Source: Aminobacter sp. AP02
GTDB lineage: Bacteria; Pseudomonadota; Alphaproteobacteria; Rhizobiales; Rhizobiaceae
Length of the DNA: 64,000 nt
Direction: 5' to 3'
Assembly (NCBI RefSeq): GCF_003148805.1
Contig: NZ_QGGX01000017.1
Span: forward strand, 62,001 to 126,000
Of this stretch, positions 45,501 through 57,480 are shown piece by piece. Position numbers and translations under genes: made by a program. The stretch's first letter is position 1, and each line of letters begins with the position of its first letter. The notes under the pieces are model-generated. The model ran no database searches. It was not told the DNA's origin and saw only the letters and a list, made by a program, of their open reading frames with translations.

Positions 45501-46616
45501 TCAGTCGCTGGTTAGCACAAGCGGCGCCCCTGGAGAAAGATTGGCGCGATCGAATGCAACGGTCTTGATGACGGCAAAGACGTCGCGGCCGACACGGAGC
45601 TGAAGTGTCTCCAGCGACTGGCGGGTGATCCGCGAGACGAGCATGTCGCCGTGGCAGTCGAGCCGAAGGTCTATCTGCGCACCGTTGACCTTGCCTATCT
45701 CGGCGATGCGGCCGGGCAGGATGTTGAGCGCGCTTAACCCCTGCGGCCGTTCGGTTGCGATCATCACGTCGCGCGCCCTCACCCGGACGCGAACGGTCGT
45801 GCCTTCGGCCAGCCCGATGCGCGGTACACGCATTTCGCCAGCTGCAGCGCCAAGGACGGTCATGCCAAAAATTTCGTCATGGTGCAGGACTTTCATGTCG
45901 AGCACGGCACCACCCTCGCCCACCTCTTCGGGCGGCAACAGGTCTAGGCGCTGCATGATCTCGATTGTCGGCCCGGACGCCGCAACCTTGCCCTCGGCCA
46001 TCACCACGATGTCGGTAGCAAGCCGCGCCACCTCCGCAATGGAGTGGCTGACATAAACGATCGGAATCCTGGTCTCGTCGCGCAAGCGCTCGAGATACGG
46101 CATGATCTCGGCCTTGCGGGCATCGTCGAGCGACGCCAGCGGCTCGTCCATCAAAAGCAATCTCGGGCTCGCCAGCAACGCGCGGCCAATGGCGACACGT
46201 TGCTTTTCGCCACCCGAAAGCAGTGCCGGTCGCCGCGCCAGCAAATGACCGATGCCGAGCATGTCGACGACACGCTCGAACTCCGCGTAGCGTTCGCTGC
46301 GCGGCGTGAACCAGCGACCGTACAGCAAGTTGGAACGCACGTTGAGGTGCGGGAACAGCCGCGCGTCCTGGAAAACGACGCCGACCCGGCGCCTGTGCGC
46401 AGGTACGAACTTTCGAGCCGCCGTATCGACCAGCGTCCTATCGCCGATGACGATGCGGCCGGCATCGGGGCGAATCAGGCCCGCAATGATGTTGATGAGC
46501 GAGGTTTTCCCCGAGCCGGATGGGCCGAACAATGCGGTCAGATGGCCCGCACTTTCGAAACTGGCTTCCAGGTTCAGCGCGCCGAGGCGGTGGCGGACAT
46601 CGACGAGCAGGGTCAT
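45501..46616 (-). CDS. modC: Molybdate ABC transporter ATP-binding protein
   Basis: This is the ATPase of the molybdate importer, 371 residues. Walker A GPSGSGKT is at residues 31-38, followed by RRVGVVFQDARLFPHL, LSGGEKQRVAIGRALL and LLLMDEPLASLD. The C-terminal region (about 295-360) is the MOP/TOBE domain that binds oxyanion, with GLSALNILPGRI. ATG 46616 overlaps the stop of modB by four bases (ATGA); longer in-frame sequence to the right belongs to the modB region. It is third in the modABC operon, upstream of the short ModE-like gene. Confidence 0.95.
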   Translation of the reverse strand: MTLLVDVRHRLGALNLEASFESAGHLTALFGPSGSGKTSLINIIAGLIRPDAGRIVIGDRTLVDTAARKFVPAHRRRVGVVFQDARLFPHLNVRSNLLYGRWFTPRSERYAEFERVVDMLGIGHLLARRPALLSGGEKQRVAIGRALLASPRLLLMDEPLASLDDARKAEIMPYLERLRDETRIPIVYVSHSIAEVARLATDIVVMAEGKVAASGPTIEIMQRLDLLPPEEVGEGGAVLDMKVLHHDEIFGMTVLGAAAGEMRVPRIGLAEGTTVRVRVRARDVMIATERPQGLSALNILPGRIAEIGKVNGAQIDLRLDCHGDMLVSRITRQSLETLQLRVGRDVFAVIKTVAFDRANLSPGAPLVLTSD

Positions 46617-47314
46617 CCGACGTCCACGCGTTGGCCGATGCGGCGCGCGAAGATCTCGGAGACGATCAGCGCGATCATCGAAATGGCGATCGAAATGAGC
46701 GTCAGCCGCATGGCGCCGGCGTCGCCACCGGGCACCTGGGTGAAGGTATAGATTGCCGACGGCAGCGTCTGGGTCTCGCCGGGAATGTTGGACACGAAGG
46801 TAATGGTGGCGCCGAACTCGCCCATCGCCTTGGCAAAGGACAGGATCATGCCGGCGACGACGCCTGGCAGGATCAACGGCAGCGTCACGGTCAAAAACAC
46901 CCACAGCGGGCTTGCGCCGAGCGTACCTGCCGCCGACTCAAGGCGCCGATCGACCGCCTCGATGGACAAGCGGATGGCTCGCACCATCAGCGGAAACCCC
47001 ATGACCGCGCAGGCAAGGGCGGCACCGGTCCAGCGGAACGAAAAAACGATGCCGAAATGCTCGTCGAGGAATGATCCGATTGGCCCGCGTCGACCGAAGC
47101 TCAAGAGCAAAAGATAGCCTGTGACGACGGGGGGGAGGACGAGCGGCAAATGGACAACGCCATTGAGCAGCGACTTGCCCCAGAATTTGCCACGCGCCAG
47201 CAACAGGGCAATCGCAATGCCGAAAGGTAGGCTGGCGGCCATCGCCCACAGCCCAACCTTGATCGACAGGTGGACCGCATTCCATTCGTCAGGAGTGAGG
47301 TCCAGCCATGTCAT
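46613..47314 (-). CDS. modB: Molybdate ABC transporter permease
   Basis: This is the inner-membrane permease of 233 residues with about five to six helices. The family signature is the cytoplasmic EAA loop ESAAGTLGASPLWVFLTVTLPLILPGVVAG, which docks with ModC. LVLPPVVTGYLLLLSFGRRGPIG is also typical of ModB. It lies 18 bases after modA and overlaps modC by four bases, so the three are one transcription unit. Confidence 0.95.
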   Translation of the reverse strand: MTWLDLTPDEWNAVHLSIKVGLWAMAASLPFGIAIALLLARGKFWGKSLLNGVVHLPLVLPPVVTGYLLLLSFGRRGPIGSFLDEHFGIVFSFRWTGAALACAVMGFPLMVRAIRLSIEAVDRRLESAAGTLGASPLWVFLTVTLPLILPGVVAGMILSFAKAMGEFGATITFVSNIPGETQTLPSAIYTFTQVPGGDAGAMRLTLISIAISMIALIVSEIFARRIGQRVDVG

Positions 47315-47332
47315 GCGTCAGTCTGAATGCCT

Positions 47333-48139
47333 TTAGTTGGAAGCGACGGGCGCAAGCATAGTGAAACCTTGCGCTTCGAACAGCTCCTTGGCCTTGGCGG
47401 ACTGAAGATGTTTCACGTACGCAGCTGCGTCAGCGCTCTTCGAACCCGCCGTCACGCCAACCGGATAGACGATGGGAGGATGCGAGTCTTCCGGGAAAAT
47501 GCCAACGATCTTCACGCCAGGCTCGGCGGCCGCGTCGGTCTGGTAAACGATGCCGAGCGGGGCTTCGCCGGTCGAGACCAGCTTGAGGGCCGCGCGCACG
47601 TTTTCAGCCTGGGCGATCTTGCCTTCGACCGACGACCAGACGCCGAGCTTTTCCAGCGCCGCCTTGCCGTATTTGCCGGCGGGCACCGCCTTGACGTCGC
47701 CCATGGCGAGACGGCCGTCGCCAAGAAGTGCTGCGAGGTCGAAATTCGGGGCGATCTCGGCCTTGGCGGCGGAATCCTTCGGCGCAACCAGCACGATGCG
47801 GTTGCCGAGCAGCTTCACTTCGGAGCCATCCTTGATGAGTTTCTTGTCGGAGAGATACTTCATCCAGTCGAGGTCAGCGGAGATGAACACGTCGGCCGGG
47901 GCGCCCTCTTCGATCTGCTTGGCGAGCGCGGAGCTGGCGGCATAAGAGGCGGTGGCGGACTTGCCACCTTCGGCCTTCCAGGCAGCATCGACGGCATCAA
48001 GCGCGTTCTTGAGGCTGGCTGCGGCGAACACGACGACGTCGCCATCGGCGCGCGCTGCCGGCAGGCCGAGCGACAGCACGGCTGCAAGGCCACCCACCAT
48101 CGCGGCAAGCCGCACCCCAAATCCCCTACGCGTGAACAT
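47333..48139 (-). CDS. modA: Periplasmic molybdate-binding protein
   Basis: This is the substrate-binding protein of the molybdate transporter, 268 residues. A signal peptide (MFTRRGFGVRLAAMVGGLAAVLSLGLPAARA) is followed by VVVFAAASLKNALDAV, the family's oxyanion-binding start. Later regions ADVFISADLDWMKYL and LVSTGEAPLGIVYQTDA contribute to the site. GGAGGA lies upstream of ATG 48139. A Mo-box-like inverted repeat 45-69 bases upstream suggests repression by a ModE-like protein. Tungstate may bind as well. Confidence 0.95.
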   Translation of the reverse strand: MFTRRGFGVRLAAMVGGLAAVLSLGLPAARADGDVVVFAAASLKNALDAVDAAWKAEGGKSATASYAASSALAKQIEEGAPADVFISADLDWMKYLSDKKLIKDGSEVKLLGNRIVLVAPKDSAAKAEIAPNFDLAALLGDGRLAMGDVKAVPAGKYGKAALEKLGVWSSVEGKIAQAENVRAALKLVSTGEAPLGIVYQTDAAAEPGVKIVGIFPEDSHPPIVYPVGVTAGSKSADAAAYVKHLQSAKAKELFEAQGFTMLAPVASN

Positions 48140-48184
48140 CGTCAGTCCTCCATGACTATTCTGGCTGCGGTATAGCAGCCGGTT

Positions 48185-48208
48185 CGTTATATTCTTATGG
48201 ATATAACA
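48185..48208 (-). promoter_or_regulatory. Mo-box (ModE-type operator) upstream of modA
   Basis: Arms CGTTATAT and ATATAACA flank an 8-base spacer. The E. coli ModE consensus has arms of the form CGxTATATA / TATATAACG with a 6-8 base spacer, so one base on the second arm differs. It sits 46 bases before the modA start, a place to block transcription. Confidence 0.75.
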
Positions 48209-48404
48209 CATTTCAAGCAACCACCCATCGGGGTGGTTTTCAGCGAAACTGCTACGATGTTTTGACGGCCAATCGACCCGGAGCCTGGCTTGGCATTCAG
48301 GGGGAGACTGACAGGATGCTTCGTGCCATATGTGGCGCCGCTAACCTAGGGGGAGGCCGAAGGACGCGCCGCGCCCTGCAGACCCAGCCCCTCATCACTA
48401 TCGC

Positions 48405-49271
48405 ATGAGTTTCCCAGACATGGCCGGCATATCGACGTATGAAATCATCTGGCTCGCCATCGCATTGCTGAGTGCAGGCGCAGTCACCGGCCTTCTGGCC
48501 GGCGTGTTCGGCGTCGGCGGTGGCACCGTCATCGTGCCGGTACTGTACGAACTGTTCCAGGCTGTCGGCGTGCCGGAAGAAGTGCGCATGCCGCTCTGCG
48601 TCGGCACCTCGCTCGCCATCATCATTCCGACCTCGATACGTTCCTTCAAGGCCCACCACGCCAAAGGCGCAGTCGATATGGCAATTCTGAAGCAATGGGC
48701 GGTGCCGGTTGTGGTGGGCGTAGCCATGGGCAGCGTGATCGCGCGCTACGCACCCGCCGACCTTTTCAAGGCGGTGTTCGTCATCGTCGCCGGCTTCTCG
48801 GCGATCCGTCTTCTGTTCGGCAAGGATTCATGGAGGCTCGGGCTGGACATGCCAGGCAAGCTCATCATGAACATCTACGGCTGGATCATCGGCGTGCTGT
48901 CGAGCCTGATGGGGATCGGCGGCGGCCAGCTTTCCAACCTGTTCATGACCTTCTACGGCCGGCCGATCCATCAGGCGGTGGCGACGTCGTCAGGCCTGGG
49001 CGTGCTGATCTCCATCCCCGGAGCGCTCGGCTACATCTATGCCGGCTGGCCGCGTGCGGCCGAGTATCCCGACGTCGCCGCACTGCAGTTCCCGCTCTCG
49101 CTGGGCTATGTCTCGCTCGTCGGCCTGATCCTGTTCGTTCCTACGAGCGTGCTCACGGCCCCTTTGGGCGCACGGCTCGCGCATTCCCTGTCGAAACGAA
49201 AGCTCGAAGTCGCCTTCGGCATCTTCCTGCTCTTGATCAGCCTACGCTTCCTCTTCAGCCTGATCGGCTAG
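48405..49271 (+). CDS. TauE/SafE-family (sulfite exporter-like) permease
   Basis: This is an inner-membrane protein of 288 residues with about eight helices. Its two halves repeat the family motif: GLLAGVFGVGGGTVIVPVLYEL near the start and GVLSSLMGIGGGQLSNLFM near the middle, with the glycine-rich loops characteristic of TauE/SafE. Members export sulfite, sulfoacetate or related small organic anions; the substrate here is unknown. It is divergent from modA and ends in a strong bidirectional terminator shared with pcaF. Confidence 0.9.
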   Translation: MSFPDMAGISTYEIIWLAIALLSAGAVTGLLAGVFGVGGGTVIVPVLYELFQAVGVPEEVRMPLCVGTSLAIIIPTSIRSFKAHHAKGAVDMAILKQWAVPVVVGVAMGSVIARYAPADLFKAVFVIVAGFSAIRLLFGKDSWRLGLDMPGKLIMNIYGWIIGVLSSLMGIGGGQLSNLFMTFYGRPIHQAVATSSGLGVLISIPGALGYIYAGWPRAAEYPDVAALQFPLSLGYVSLVGLILFVPTSVLTAPLGARLAHSLSKRKLEVAFGIFLLLISLRFLFSLIG

Positions 49272-49299
49272 TTCCAACAACGGCGCGACGCTGACAAGA

Positions 49300-49325
49300 A
49301 AACGCCCGGCAACTACCGGGCGTTT
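49300..49325. terminator. Bidirectional intrinsic terminator
   Basis: The perfect 10-bp stem AAACGCCCGG / CCGGGCGTTT with a six-base loop has T residues on the right (CGTTT) and A residues on the left. It sits between the convergent TauE/SafE and pcaF genes and can serve both. Confidence 0.85.
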
Positions 49326-49353
49326 CGATGATCGGCAGATGGAAAGGCCTGGC

Positions 49354-50551
<1,198 letters not shown>

Positions 50552-50559
<8 letters not shown>

Positions 50560-51361
50560 CCTTGGATCCTCTCTTTGCGCCAACCGCCTCGCCCTTGTGG
50601 GCGGCATCGGTGCGTGCCTTGAGATCACGCAGCGTATTCAGTTCCAGTTCGGTCGGCGCAGGCGTTTCCTCAAGCGTGTCGGCAAACTTGACGGTCCAGC
50701 CGCAGGTCTCTTGCACCTTGTCGCGGGTGACACCCGGATGCAGCGAAACGACGGTGAACTCCTTGGTCTCAGGGTCAGGCTTCCAGATCGCCAGATCGGT
50801 GATCAAGAGCGTCGGGCCCTTGGTGTCGATGCCGAGACGCTGGCGATGATCGCCGCCCTCGCCGTGACCGAAGGAGGTGTAGAAGTCGATCTTTTCGACC
50901 ATGCCGCGCTTGGTCTGCGCCATGGTGATGTAGATTTCCTTCGACGAGGTCGCGATCTCCGGCGCGCCGCCGCCACCCGGCAGGCGGGTCTTGGGGTGGG
51001 CGTAGTCGCCGATGACCGTCGTGTTGATGTTGCCGAACTTGTCGAGTTGCGCAGCACCGAGGAAGCCAATCGAAATACGACCGCCCTGCAGCCAGTAGCG
51101 GAACATCTCGGGTACCGAGACGGTGGTGACGGCAGTGTCGCAGAGCTCGCCGTCGCCGATCGACAGCGGCAGCACGTCGGGTGCGGTGCCAATGGTGCCC
51201 GATTCGTAGATCAGAGTGATGTCGGGCGCATGCGTCAGCCGCGCGACATTGCAGGCGGCCGAAGGCGCGCCGATGCCGACGAAGCAGACGTCGTCGCCCT
51301 TGAGCGCGCGCGAGGCGGCAATCGTCATCATCTCATTGGGGGTGAAGCCGAGTTCGCTCAT
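50552..51361 (-). CDS. pcaJ: 3-oxoadipate CoA-transferase subunit B
   Basis: This is the beta subunit of the CoA-transferase that activates 3-oxoadipate with succinyl-CoA. It has 269 residues. LIYESGTIGTAPD probably carries the catalytic Glu, as in glutaconate CoA-transferase-like enzymes, and LGAAQLDKFGNIN is a family segment. It overlaps pcaI by four bases and pcaF by eight, forming one translational block. The family also contains steroid-ring degradation CoA-hydrolases (IpdB-like). The neighbouring thiolase and IclR regulator favour the protocatechuate route. Confidence 0.88.
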
Positions 51362-52215
51362 GCGACGTTCCTCAGGTGTTCGACGCGGGCCGCGAAATCG
51401 TCGGCGCTCTTTTCGATGACGTTCTCTTGCATCCACTCACGGAAGCGATCGCGGTCGGCAGCGATCTCATCCCATTCGAGATAAGAAGCATTGTCGCGGA
51501 TGTAATAGCCATGCGCGTAAGATGGGTGCGCCCCGCCCGGCACGACGGAAATGGCCGTCACCGACCAGTTGGGCAGCACTGTCAGGTTCGGGTGCAGGTC
51601 GTCGAAATTGTCGACCACCTCCTCGACCGTGACCACGGCGCGCTTCGCGGCAAGGGCTGCTTCCTTCTGGATGCCGATGATACCTTCGACCAGCACGTCG
51701 CCCTTCTTGTTGGCCTTCTGGGCGTGGATGAAAGTGACGTCAGGACGAACCGAAGGAACGGCCGCCAGCACCTCGCCGGTGAACGGGCAGGTCACCGACT
51801 TGATGTTCGGGTTGACCTGGGCGAGTTCGGCGCCGCGATAGCCACGGAAGATCGCGCAAGGCAGGCCGGCGGCTCCCGCCTCATAGGCGTTGGCCATGGC
51901 GGCGTGGCTGTGCTCCTCGATCTCCAGCGCATGCGGAAAACCGTTCTCGACGGCGTCGCGCAGGCGGCGCAGCAGGCCAACGCCGGGATTGCCGGCGTAG
52001 GAGAACACCGCCTTCCTGGCCATGCCCATGCCGATCATCTGGTCGTAGATCAGGTCAGGCGTCATGCGGACCAGCGTCAGGTCCTTGAAACCCTGGCGGA
52101 TCGCCTCATGCGCGGCAGCAGTTGGAATGAGGTGCGTGAACCCTTCGAAGGCCACGGTGTCGCCGTTATTGAGATTGTCGGCGACCGCCTGCGACAGGGG
52201 GAGAAATTTGGTCAT
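51358..52215 (-). CDS. pcaI: 3-oxoadipate CoA-transferase subunit A
   Basis: This is the alpha subunit, 285 residues. Typical segments are LSQAVADNLNNGDTVAFEGFTH at the start and GNPGVGLLRRLRDAVENGF. It is the first gene of the pcaIJF operon, transcribed leftwards from the promoter region shared with pcaR. The reaction is transfer of CoA from succinyl-CoA to 3-oxoadipate. The assignment shares the caveat noted for subunit B. Confidence 0.88.
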   Translation of the reverse strand: MTKFLPLSQAVADNLNNGDTVAFEGFTHLIPTAAAHEAIRQGFKDLTLVRMTPDLIYDQMIGMGMARKAVFSYAGNPGVGLLRRLRDAVENGFPHALEIEEHSHAAMANAYEAGAAGLPCAIFRGYRGAELAQVNPNIKSVTCPFTGEVLAAVPSVRPDVTFIHAQKANKKGDVLVEGIIGIQKEAALAAKRAVVTVEEVVDNFDDLHPNLTVLPNWSVTAISVVPGGAHPSYAHGYYIRDNASYLEWDEIAADRDRFREWMQENVIEKSADDFAARVEHLRNVA

Positions 52216-52239
52216 CGCGTTTCGTCCCGTTTATCCAAA

Positions 52240-52266
52240 GTTCGCTCGAAAGTTCGTATTGCGAAC
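52240..52266. promoter_or_regulatory. PcaR-type operator between pcaI and pcaR
   Basis: GTTCG-TATTG-CGAAC (52252-52266) is an imperfect-spaced inverted repeat, and a further GTTCG lies at 52240-52244. The known PcaR/CatR-type IclR-site core in Pseudomonas starts GTTCG and ends with a CGxAC half-site, so the match is good. It lies 25 bases from pcaI and 92 bases from pcaR, a place to control both genes. Confidence 0.6.
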
Positions 52267-52358
52267 ATTTGTTTTCTATGCGATACATTTTTGAGCCAAG
52301 ATCACGCTGGAGTCAATGAGATGACTTCGCTGCACAGCTATTTCCTGAGGAATGCCGC

Positions 52359-53132
52359 ATGAGCGACGCAGAAACCGGCCGAGATCATGTCACTTCGCTT
52401 GAGCGCGGCCTCGCCGTCCTGGAAATCCTGGCCGCCAATCCTGCCGGACTGACGCTCACCGAAACCGCCGAAAAGGCAGGCCTCACCCGCGCGGGCGCCC
52501 GGCGATTCCTGCTGACGCTGGTTGCAACGGGCTATGCCGTGCAGGCAGGCCGCAACTTTTCGCTGTCACCCAGGCTCTTGGCGCAAGCCCGCATCTGGCT
52601 GCATGGCGTGCCGCTATGGACCTTCGCAGAGCCTTTCATGCGCAAGACCGCGGCCAAGCTGCACGAGTCCTGTTCGGCGGCGATCCTGTCGGGCGAAGAC
52701 ATGGTCTACGTCGCGCGCGTCCCCGGCCCGCGGATCATCGCGGTGGACCTGCAGGTCGGCGCACATTTGCCCGCCCACTGCACGGCCATGGGGCGCGTTC
52801 TACTTTCGGGCCTCAAACAAGGTGAGATCGAAACGTTCCTGACGCGGGCAACGATCACACAACGCACGCCCAAAACCACGACAGACAGGACGCTGCTCGC
52901 CGCCATCATCGCAAAAGTGCGGGCGGACGACTTCGCCATCGTCGATGAAGAGCTGGAAATCGGCCTACGTTCCATCGCCGTACCGTTGCGCGATCGCTCG
53001 AATGCGATCATCGCCGCGATCAACGTCTCGACGCAGACCTCCCGTCATTCGCCTGCCGACATGGAAACCGAAATCCTGCCGATCCTCAGGCAGATGGCTC
53101 AGCGGATCAGCGACTTCTTCGTCGTGCAGTAA
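52359..53132 (+). CDS. pcaR: IclR-family regulator of the pca genes
   Basis: This is a 257-residue transcription factor. The N-terminal winged helix (about 10-75) includes RGLAVLEILAANPAGLTLTETAEKAGLTRAGARRFLLTL. The C-terminal effector domain carries DMVYVARVPGPR, GAHLPAHCTAMGRVLLSGL and DEELEIGLRSIAVPL, the ligand pocket segments of the PcaR/PcaU/PobR group. It is divergent from pcaIJF with the operator-like sequence between. The effector is likely 3-oxoadipate, as known for PcaR. It ends two bases before the convergent CoA-transferase gene. Confidence 0.9.
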   Translation: MSDAETGRDHVTSLERGLAVLEILAANPAGLTLTETAEKAGLTRAGARRFLLTLVATGYAVQAGRNFSLSPRLLAQARIWLHGVPLWTFAEPFMRKTAAKLHESCSAAILSGEDMVYVARVPGPRIIAVDLQVGAHLPAHCTAMGRVLLSGLKQGEIETFLTRATITQRTPKTTTDRTLLAAIIAKVRADDFAIVDEELEIGLRSIAVPLRDRSNAIIAAINVSTQTSRHSPADMETEILPILRQMAQRISDFFVVQ

Positions 53133-53134
53133 CG

Positions 53135-54661
<1,527 letters not shown>

Positions 54662-54761
54662 TCAACCGTTGCGCTTCGTTCCTCGCCCCCCAATCGAGGC
54701 TACCTGATATGACATCCGCCTGTCGGTGCAAGGGGTGATTGTGACGCGGCGCGGCTATGCG

Positions 54762-55598
54762 TCAGGCAGCCTCGGCGAGGCCGTTGCGCCTGGCGTTCAA
54801 CCTGATGACGGCCCTAATCGGCAGGTGGTCGGAGGCGATGCGCGCAAGCGCAGTGTCATGCGCTTCGAGCTCGGTGAGCAAGTTGTGCGGCCTGGCCATG
54901 ACGCGATCAAGCGCCAATACCGGGAAGCGCGAGGGAAAACTCGGCACGATCGCATGCATCGGCCCGAAAGCCGGTTCCAGGCTGCGCAGCGACGAGCGCT
55001 TGCCTAGCCGCCACTCGTTGAGATCGCCAACGAGCACCGTCGGCTTGTCGCTGTGCAACTCGGCCGCCGAAAGCAGCGTGCCGGCCTGTAGCTTGCGCGA
55101 GTGACGCAACAGGCCAAAATGGGCGGCGATGAGGCGCAAAGGGCCAGCGTCCAGCTCGAGGTCGACGACGACCGCCCCACGTGGCTCGGCCCCGGGCAGC
55201 ACGATCTGGCGCGCGGCGCTCACCGAACCCTTGCGGAAAAGCACGACATTGCCGTGCCAGCCATGGCTCTTGAGACGGCCGGCCAGCGGAACCGGAACAA
55301 GCCCGGTCTCACGCTCGACCGCATCCAGATCGAGCAAGCCGGCTCGGTCGCCAAAGCGCTGATCGGCCTCCTGTAGCGCGATCACGTCGGCGCCGATCTC
55401 GGAGATCACCTCCATGGTGCGCTGCGGATCGAAACGACGATCCAGTCCAACACATTTATGGACGTTGTAGGAGGCAACTACGATTTCGCTGTGGGTGCCT
55501 GTTGCAGCGGTCGAAGACGCATCCTGCCTGGCATGTGCTGCGGGCGGGTGCCCGGCACTTGTTGCAGCGGGAATCTTTAAGCCTTGCTTGCTAGCCAT
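54762..55598 (-). CDS. Endonuclease/exonuclease/phosphatase-fold protein
   Basis: This protein of 278 residues has the EEP fold used by nucleases and lipid phosphatases. Motifs are VASYNVHKCVG (Asn), ALQEAD with the metal-binding Glu, LVGDLNEW with Asp-Leu-Asn and IASDHLPIRAVI with the terminal Asp-His. ATG 55598 gives an N-terminal polar tail of about 40 residues and no export signal. The substrate is not known. It is divergent from the phospholipase D-like gene. Confidence 0.85.
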   Translation of the reverse strand: MASKQGLKIPAATSAGHPPAAHARQDASSTAATGTHSEIVVASYNVHKCVGLDRRFDPQRTMEVISEIGADVIALQEADQRFGDRAGLLDLDAVERETGLVPVPLAGRLKSHGWHGNVVLFRKGSVSAARQIVLPGAEPRGAVVVDLELDAGPLRLIAAHFGLLRHSRKLQAGTLLSAAELHSDKPTVLVGDLNEWRLGKRSSLRSLEPAFGPMHAIVPSFPSRFPVLALDRVMARPHNLLTELEAHDTALARIASDHLPIRAVIRLNARRNGLAEAA

Positions 55599-55770
55599 CA
55601 CTCGTCTGGAATCTCTGGGAAATTCATGTTCAGTTGCGGCAGGCGTTGTTGCCAACTGTAACCCATATGGTCGTGGTGTTCGAGATTTTCCACATGCGTC
55701 ACGATGGCCTTCCACCAAAATGGTATCGTGAGGTTATGGTTCCATCCTTAACAGATTGGCCGCCCGACGC

Positions 55771-57321
55771 ATGAAATTCATCGCAATCGCCATAGCTGTC
55801 GTCGGAACGCTCGTCCTTGCCTCCCTTCTGGCGGTCTATGCCTATGGCCGCTTTGCCAAACGTGCTCGCGGCGCGCCGTCCCAGGCGCTGCCGACAGCTG
55901 AAAACGATACCCAGTTCGATGCGCTGGTGGCCCCGCTTCTGTCAAACCGCCCGCGTCAGAGCGGGCTGGCGCTGCTTTCCTCCAATCTGCACGCCTTTGC
56001 CGTACGCGCCTATACGGCGCGCAACGCACAGCGCAGTCTCGACCTGCAATATTACTATTGGAAGGACGACCTGACCGGCGGCCTTTTGGCGCGCGAGGTG
56101 CTCACTGCCGCCGATCGCGGCGTGCGCGTAAGGCTGATGCTCGACGACATCAACGCCAAGGGGTACGACCCGAATTATCTCGCACTCGACAGCCACCCCA
56201 ACATCGAGGTCCGCCTGTTCAATCCGAGCTGGGCACGGGCCTTCGGCCTGCAGCGCGGGCTGGAACTTTTGCTGCGCGCGGTGCGGACGACTCGGCGCAT
56301 GCACAACAAGGCCTGGATCGCCGACGGCAGGCTGGCCATCGTTGGCGGACGCAATATCGGGGATGCCTATTTCGACGCGTCCGAGGACGCCAATTTCCGC
56401 GACATGGACCTTTTGCTCGTCGGCGACGTGGTCGACCAGACGGAAGCTATTTTCGACCGGTTCTGGAACAGCGAAGCGGTGCTGCCAATCCGTCATGTCA
56501 CCGGCATGGCGAAAGGCGACCTGCCAGCCCTACGCGTCCGCCTTGAGCGCACGGCGACCACCGGCCTGGCCGAGCCTTACATCCATCGTGTTACCGAAGA
56601 GAGCCGGCAATGGGCGTCGTCGGGCATGGGCAAGCTGCGCTGGACAATCGAGGCTGAAGTCGCCTCCGACCCACCGGAAAAGGCCTATGGCGGAGGTCAG
56701 GACAGCTGGCTGATGACGGCTATCAGACCAATATTGGCTTCAGCGAAGCGCGAGCTGAAGATCGTTTCGCCCTATTTCATCCCCGGCGAGGCTGGCACCC
56801 ATCAGTTGACGACACTGGCCAAGGATGGGGTTGCGGTCACCGTGCTGACCAATTCGCTCGCCGCCACCGACGTCGCCGCGGTCCACGGCGCTTATGTTCG
56901 ATACCGCAAGCCACTGCTGAAAAGCGGCATCGAAATCTACGAATTGAAGCCCGACGACGAGCGCACCGACATGTCGCTGTTCGGCTCCAAGGGCGCGAGC
57001 CTGCATACCAAGGCGTTCATCGCCGATGGACAGGCAGGCTTCGTCGGATCCTTCAACTTCGACCCGCGCTCGACCTCACTCAACACCGAGATGGGGGTGC
57101 TGTTCCGCCAAAACGATTTGGCCGGCGAAGTGGAAGCGGTGATCGCGGCACAGATCTCACCGCGCGGCAGCTACAAACTTTCGCTGCAGGGCGGCAAACT
57201 GACCTGGAGCGACCGTGCTGCCAACGGCGCACGCGAACTCACGCACGAACCACGCGCCAGCCTCCGGCGTCGCCTGCTGGCCAAGGTCATCAGCTATCTG
57301 CCGATCGAGTCGCAGCTGTGA
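55771..57321 (+). CDS. Phospholipase D/cardiolipin synthase-like protein
   Basis: This is a membrane-anchored protein of 516 residues with two HKD domains. An N-terminal hydrophobic helix (IAIAIAVVGTLVLASLLAVYA) is followed by the first HKD motif, HNKAWIAD (His178, Lys180, Asp185), and the second, HTKAFIAD (His412, Lys414, Asp419). It probably works on phospholipids, either as a cardiolipin synthase (ClsC-like) or a phospholipase. ATG 55771 is preferred over a TTG 15 bases upstream. It is divergent from the EEP-fold gene; both could act in lipid turnover, which is only a suggestion. Confidence 0.88.
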   Translation: MKFIAIAIAVVGTLVLASLLAVYAYGRFAKRARGAPSQALPTAENDTQFDALVAPLLSNRPRQSGLALLSSNLHAFAVRAYTARNAQRSLDLQYYYWKDDLTGGLLAREVLTAADRGVRVRLMLDDINAKGYDPNYLALDSHPNIEVRLFNPSWARAFGLQRGLELLLRAVRTTRRMHNKAWIADGRLAIVGGRNIGDAYFDASEDANFRDMDLLLVGDVVDQTEAIFDRFWNSEAVLPIRHVTGMAKGDLPALRVRLERTATTGLAEPYIHRVTEESRQWASSGMGKLRWTIEAEVASDPPEKAYGGGQDSWLMTAIRPILASAKRELKIVSPYFIPGEAGTHQLTTLAKDGVAVTVLTNSLAATDVAAVHGAYVRYRKPLLKSGIEIYELKPDDERTDMSLFGSKGASLHTKAFIADGQAGFVGSFNFDPRSTSLNTEMGVLFRQNDLAGEVEAVIAAQISPRGSYKLSLQGGKLTWSDRAANGARELTHEPRASLRRRLLAKVISYLPIESQL

Positions 57322-57480
57322 ACTGACAAGCTCGGCCAAACGCACCAATCGACGTCACATCAAAAGCCGCGCACTGAACAAAAAGATGCAATGCAGGCGC
57401 AATGCGGCTCGCCCTTTAGATCGCCCGGCCGGTTCCAGAATTCCGCGGAACCGGCGCAGGCAGTCTAAAGGAGCCTTCCC

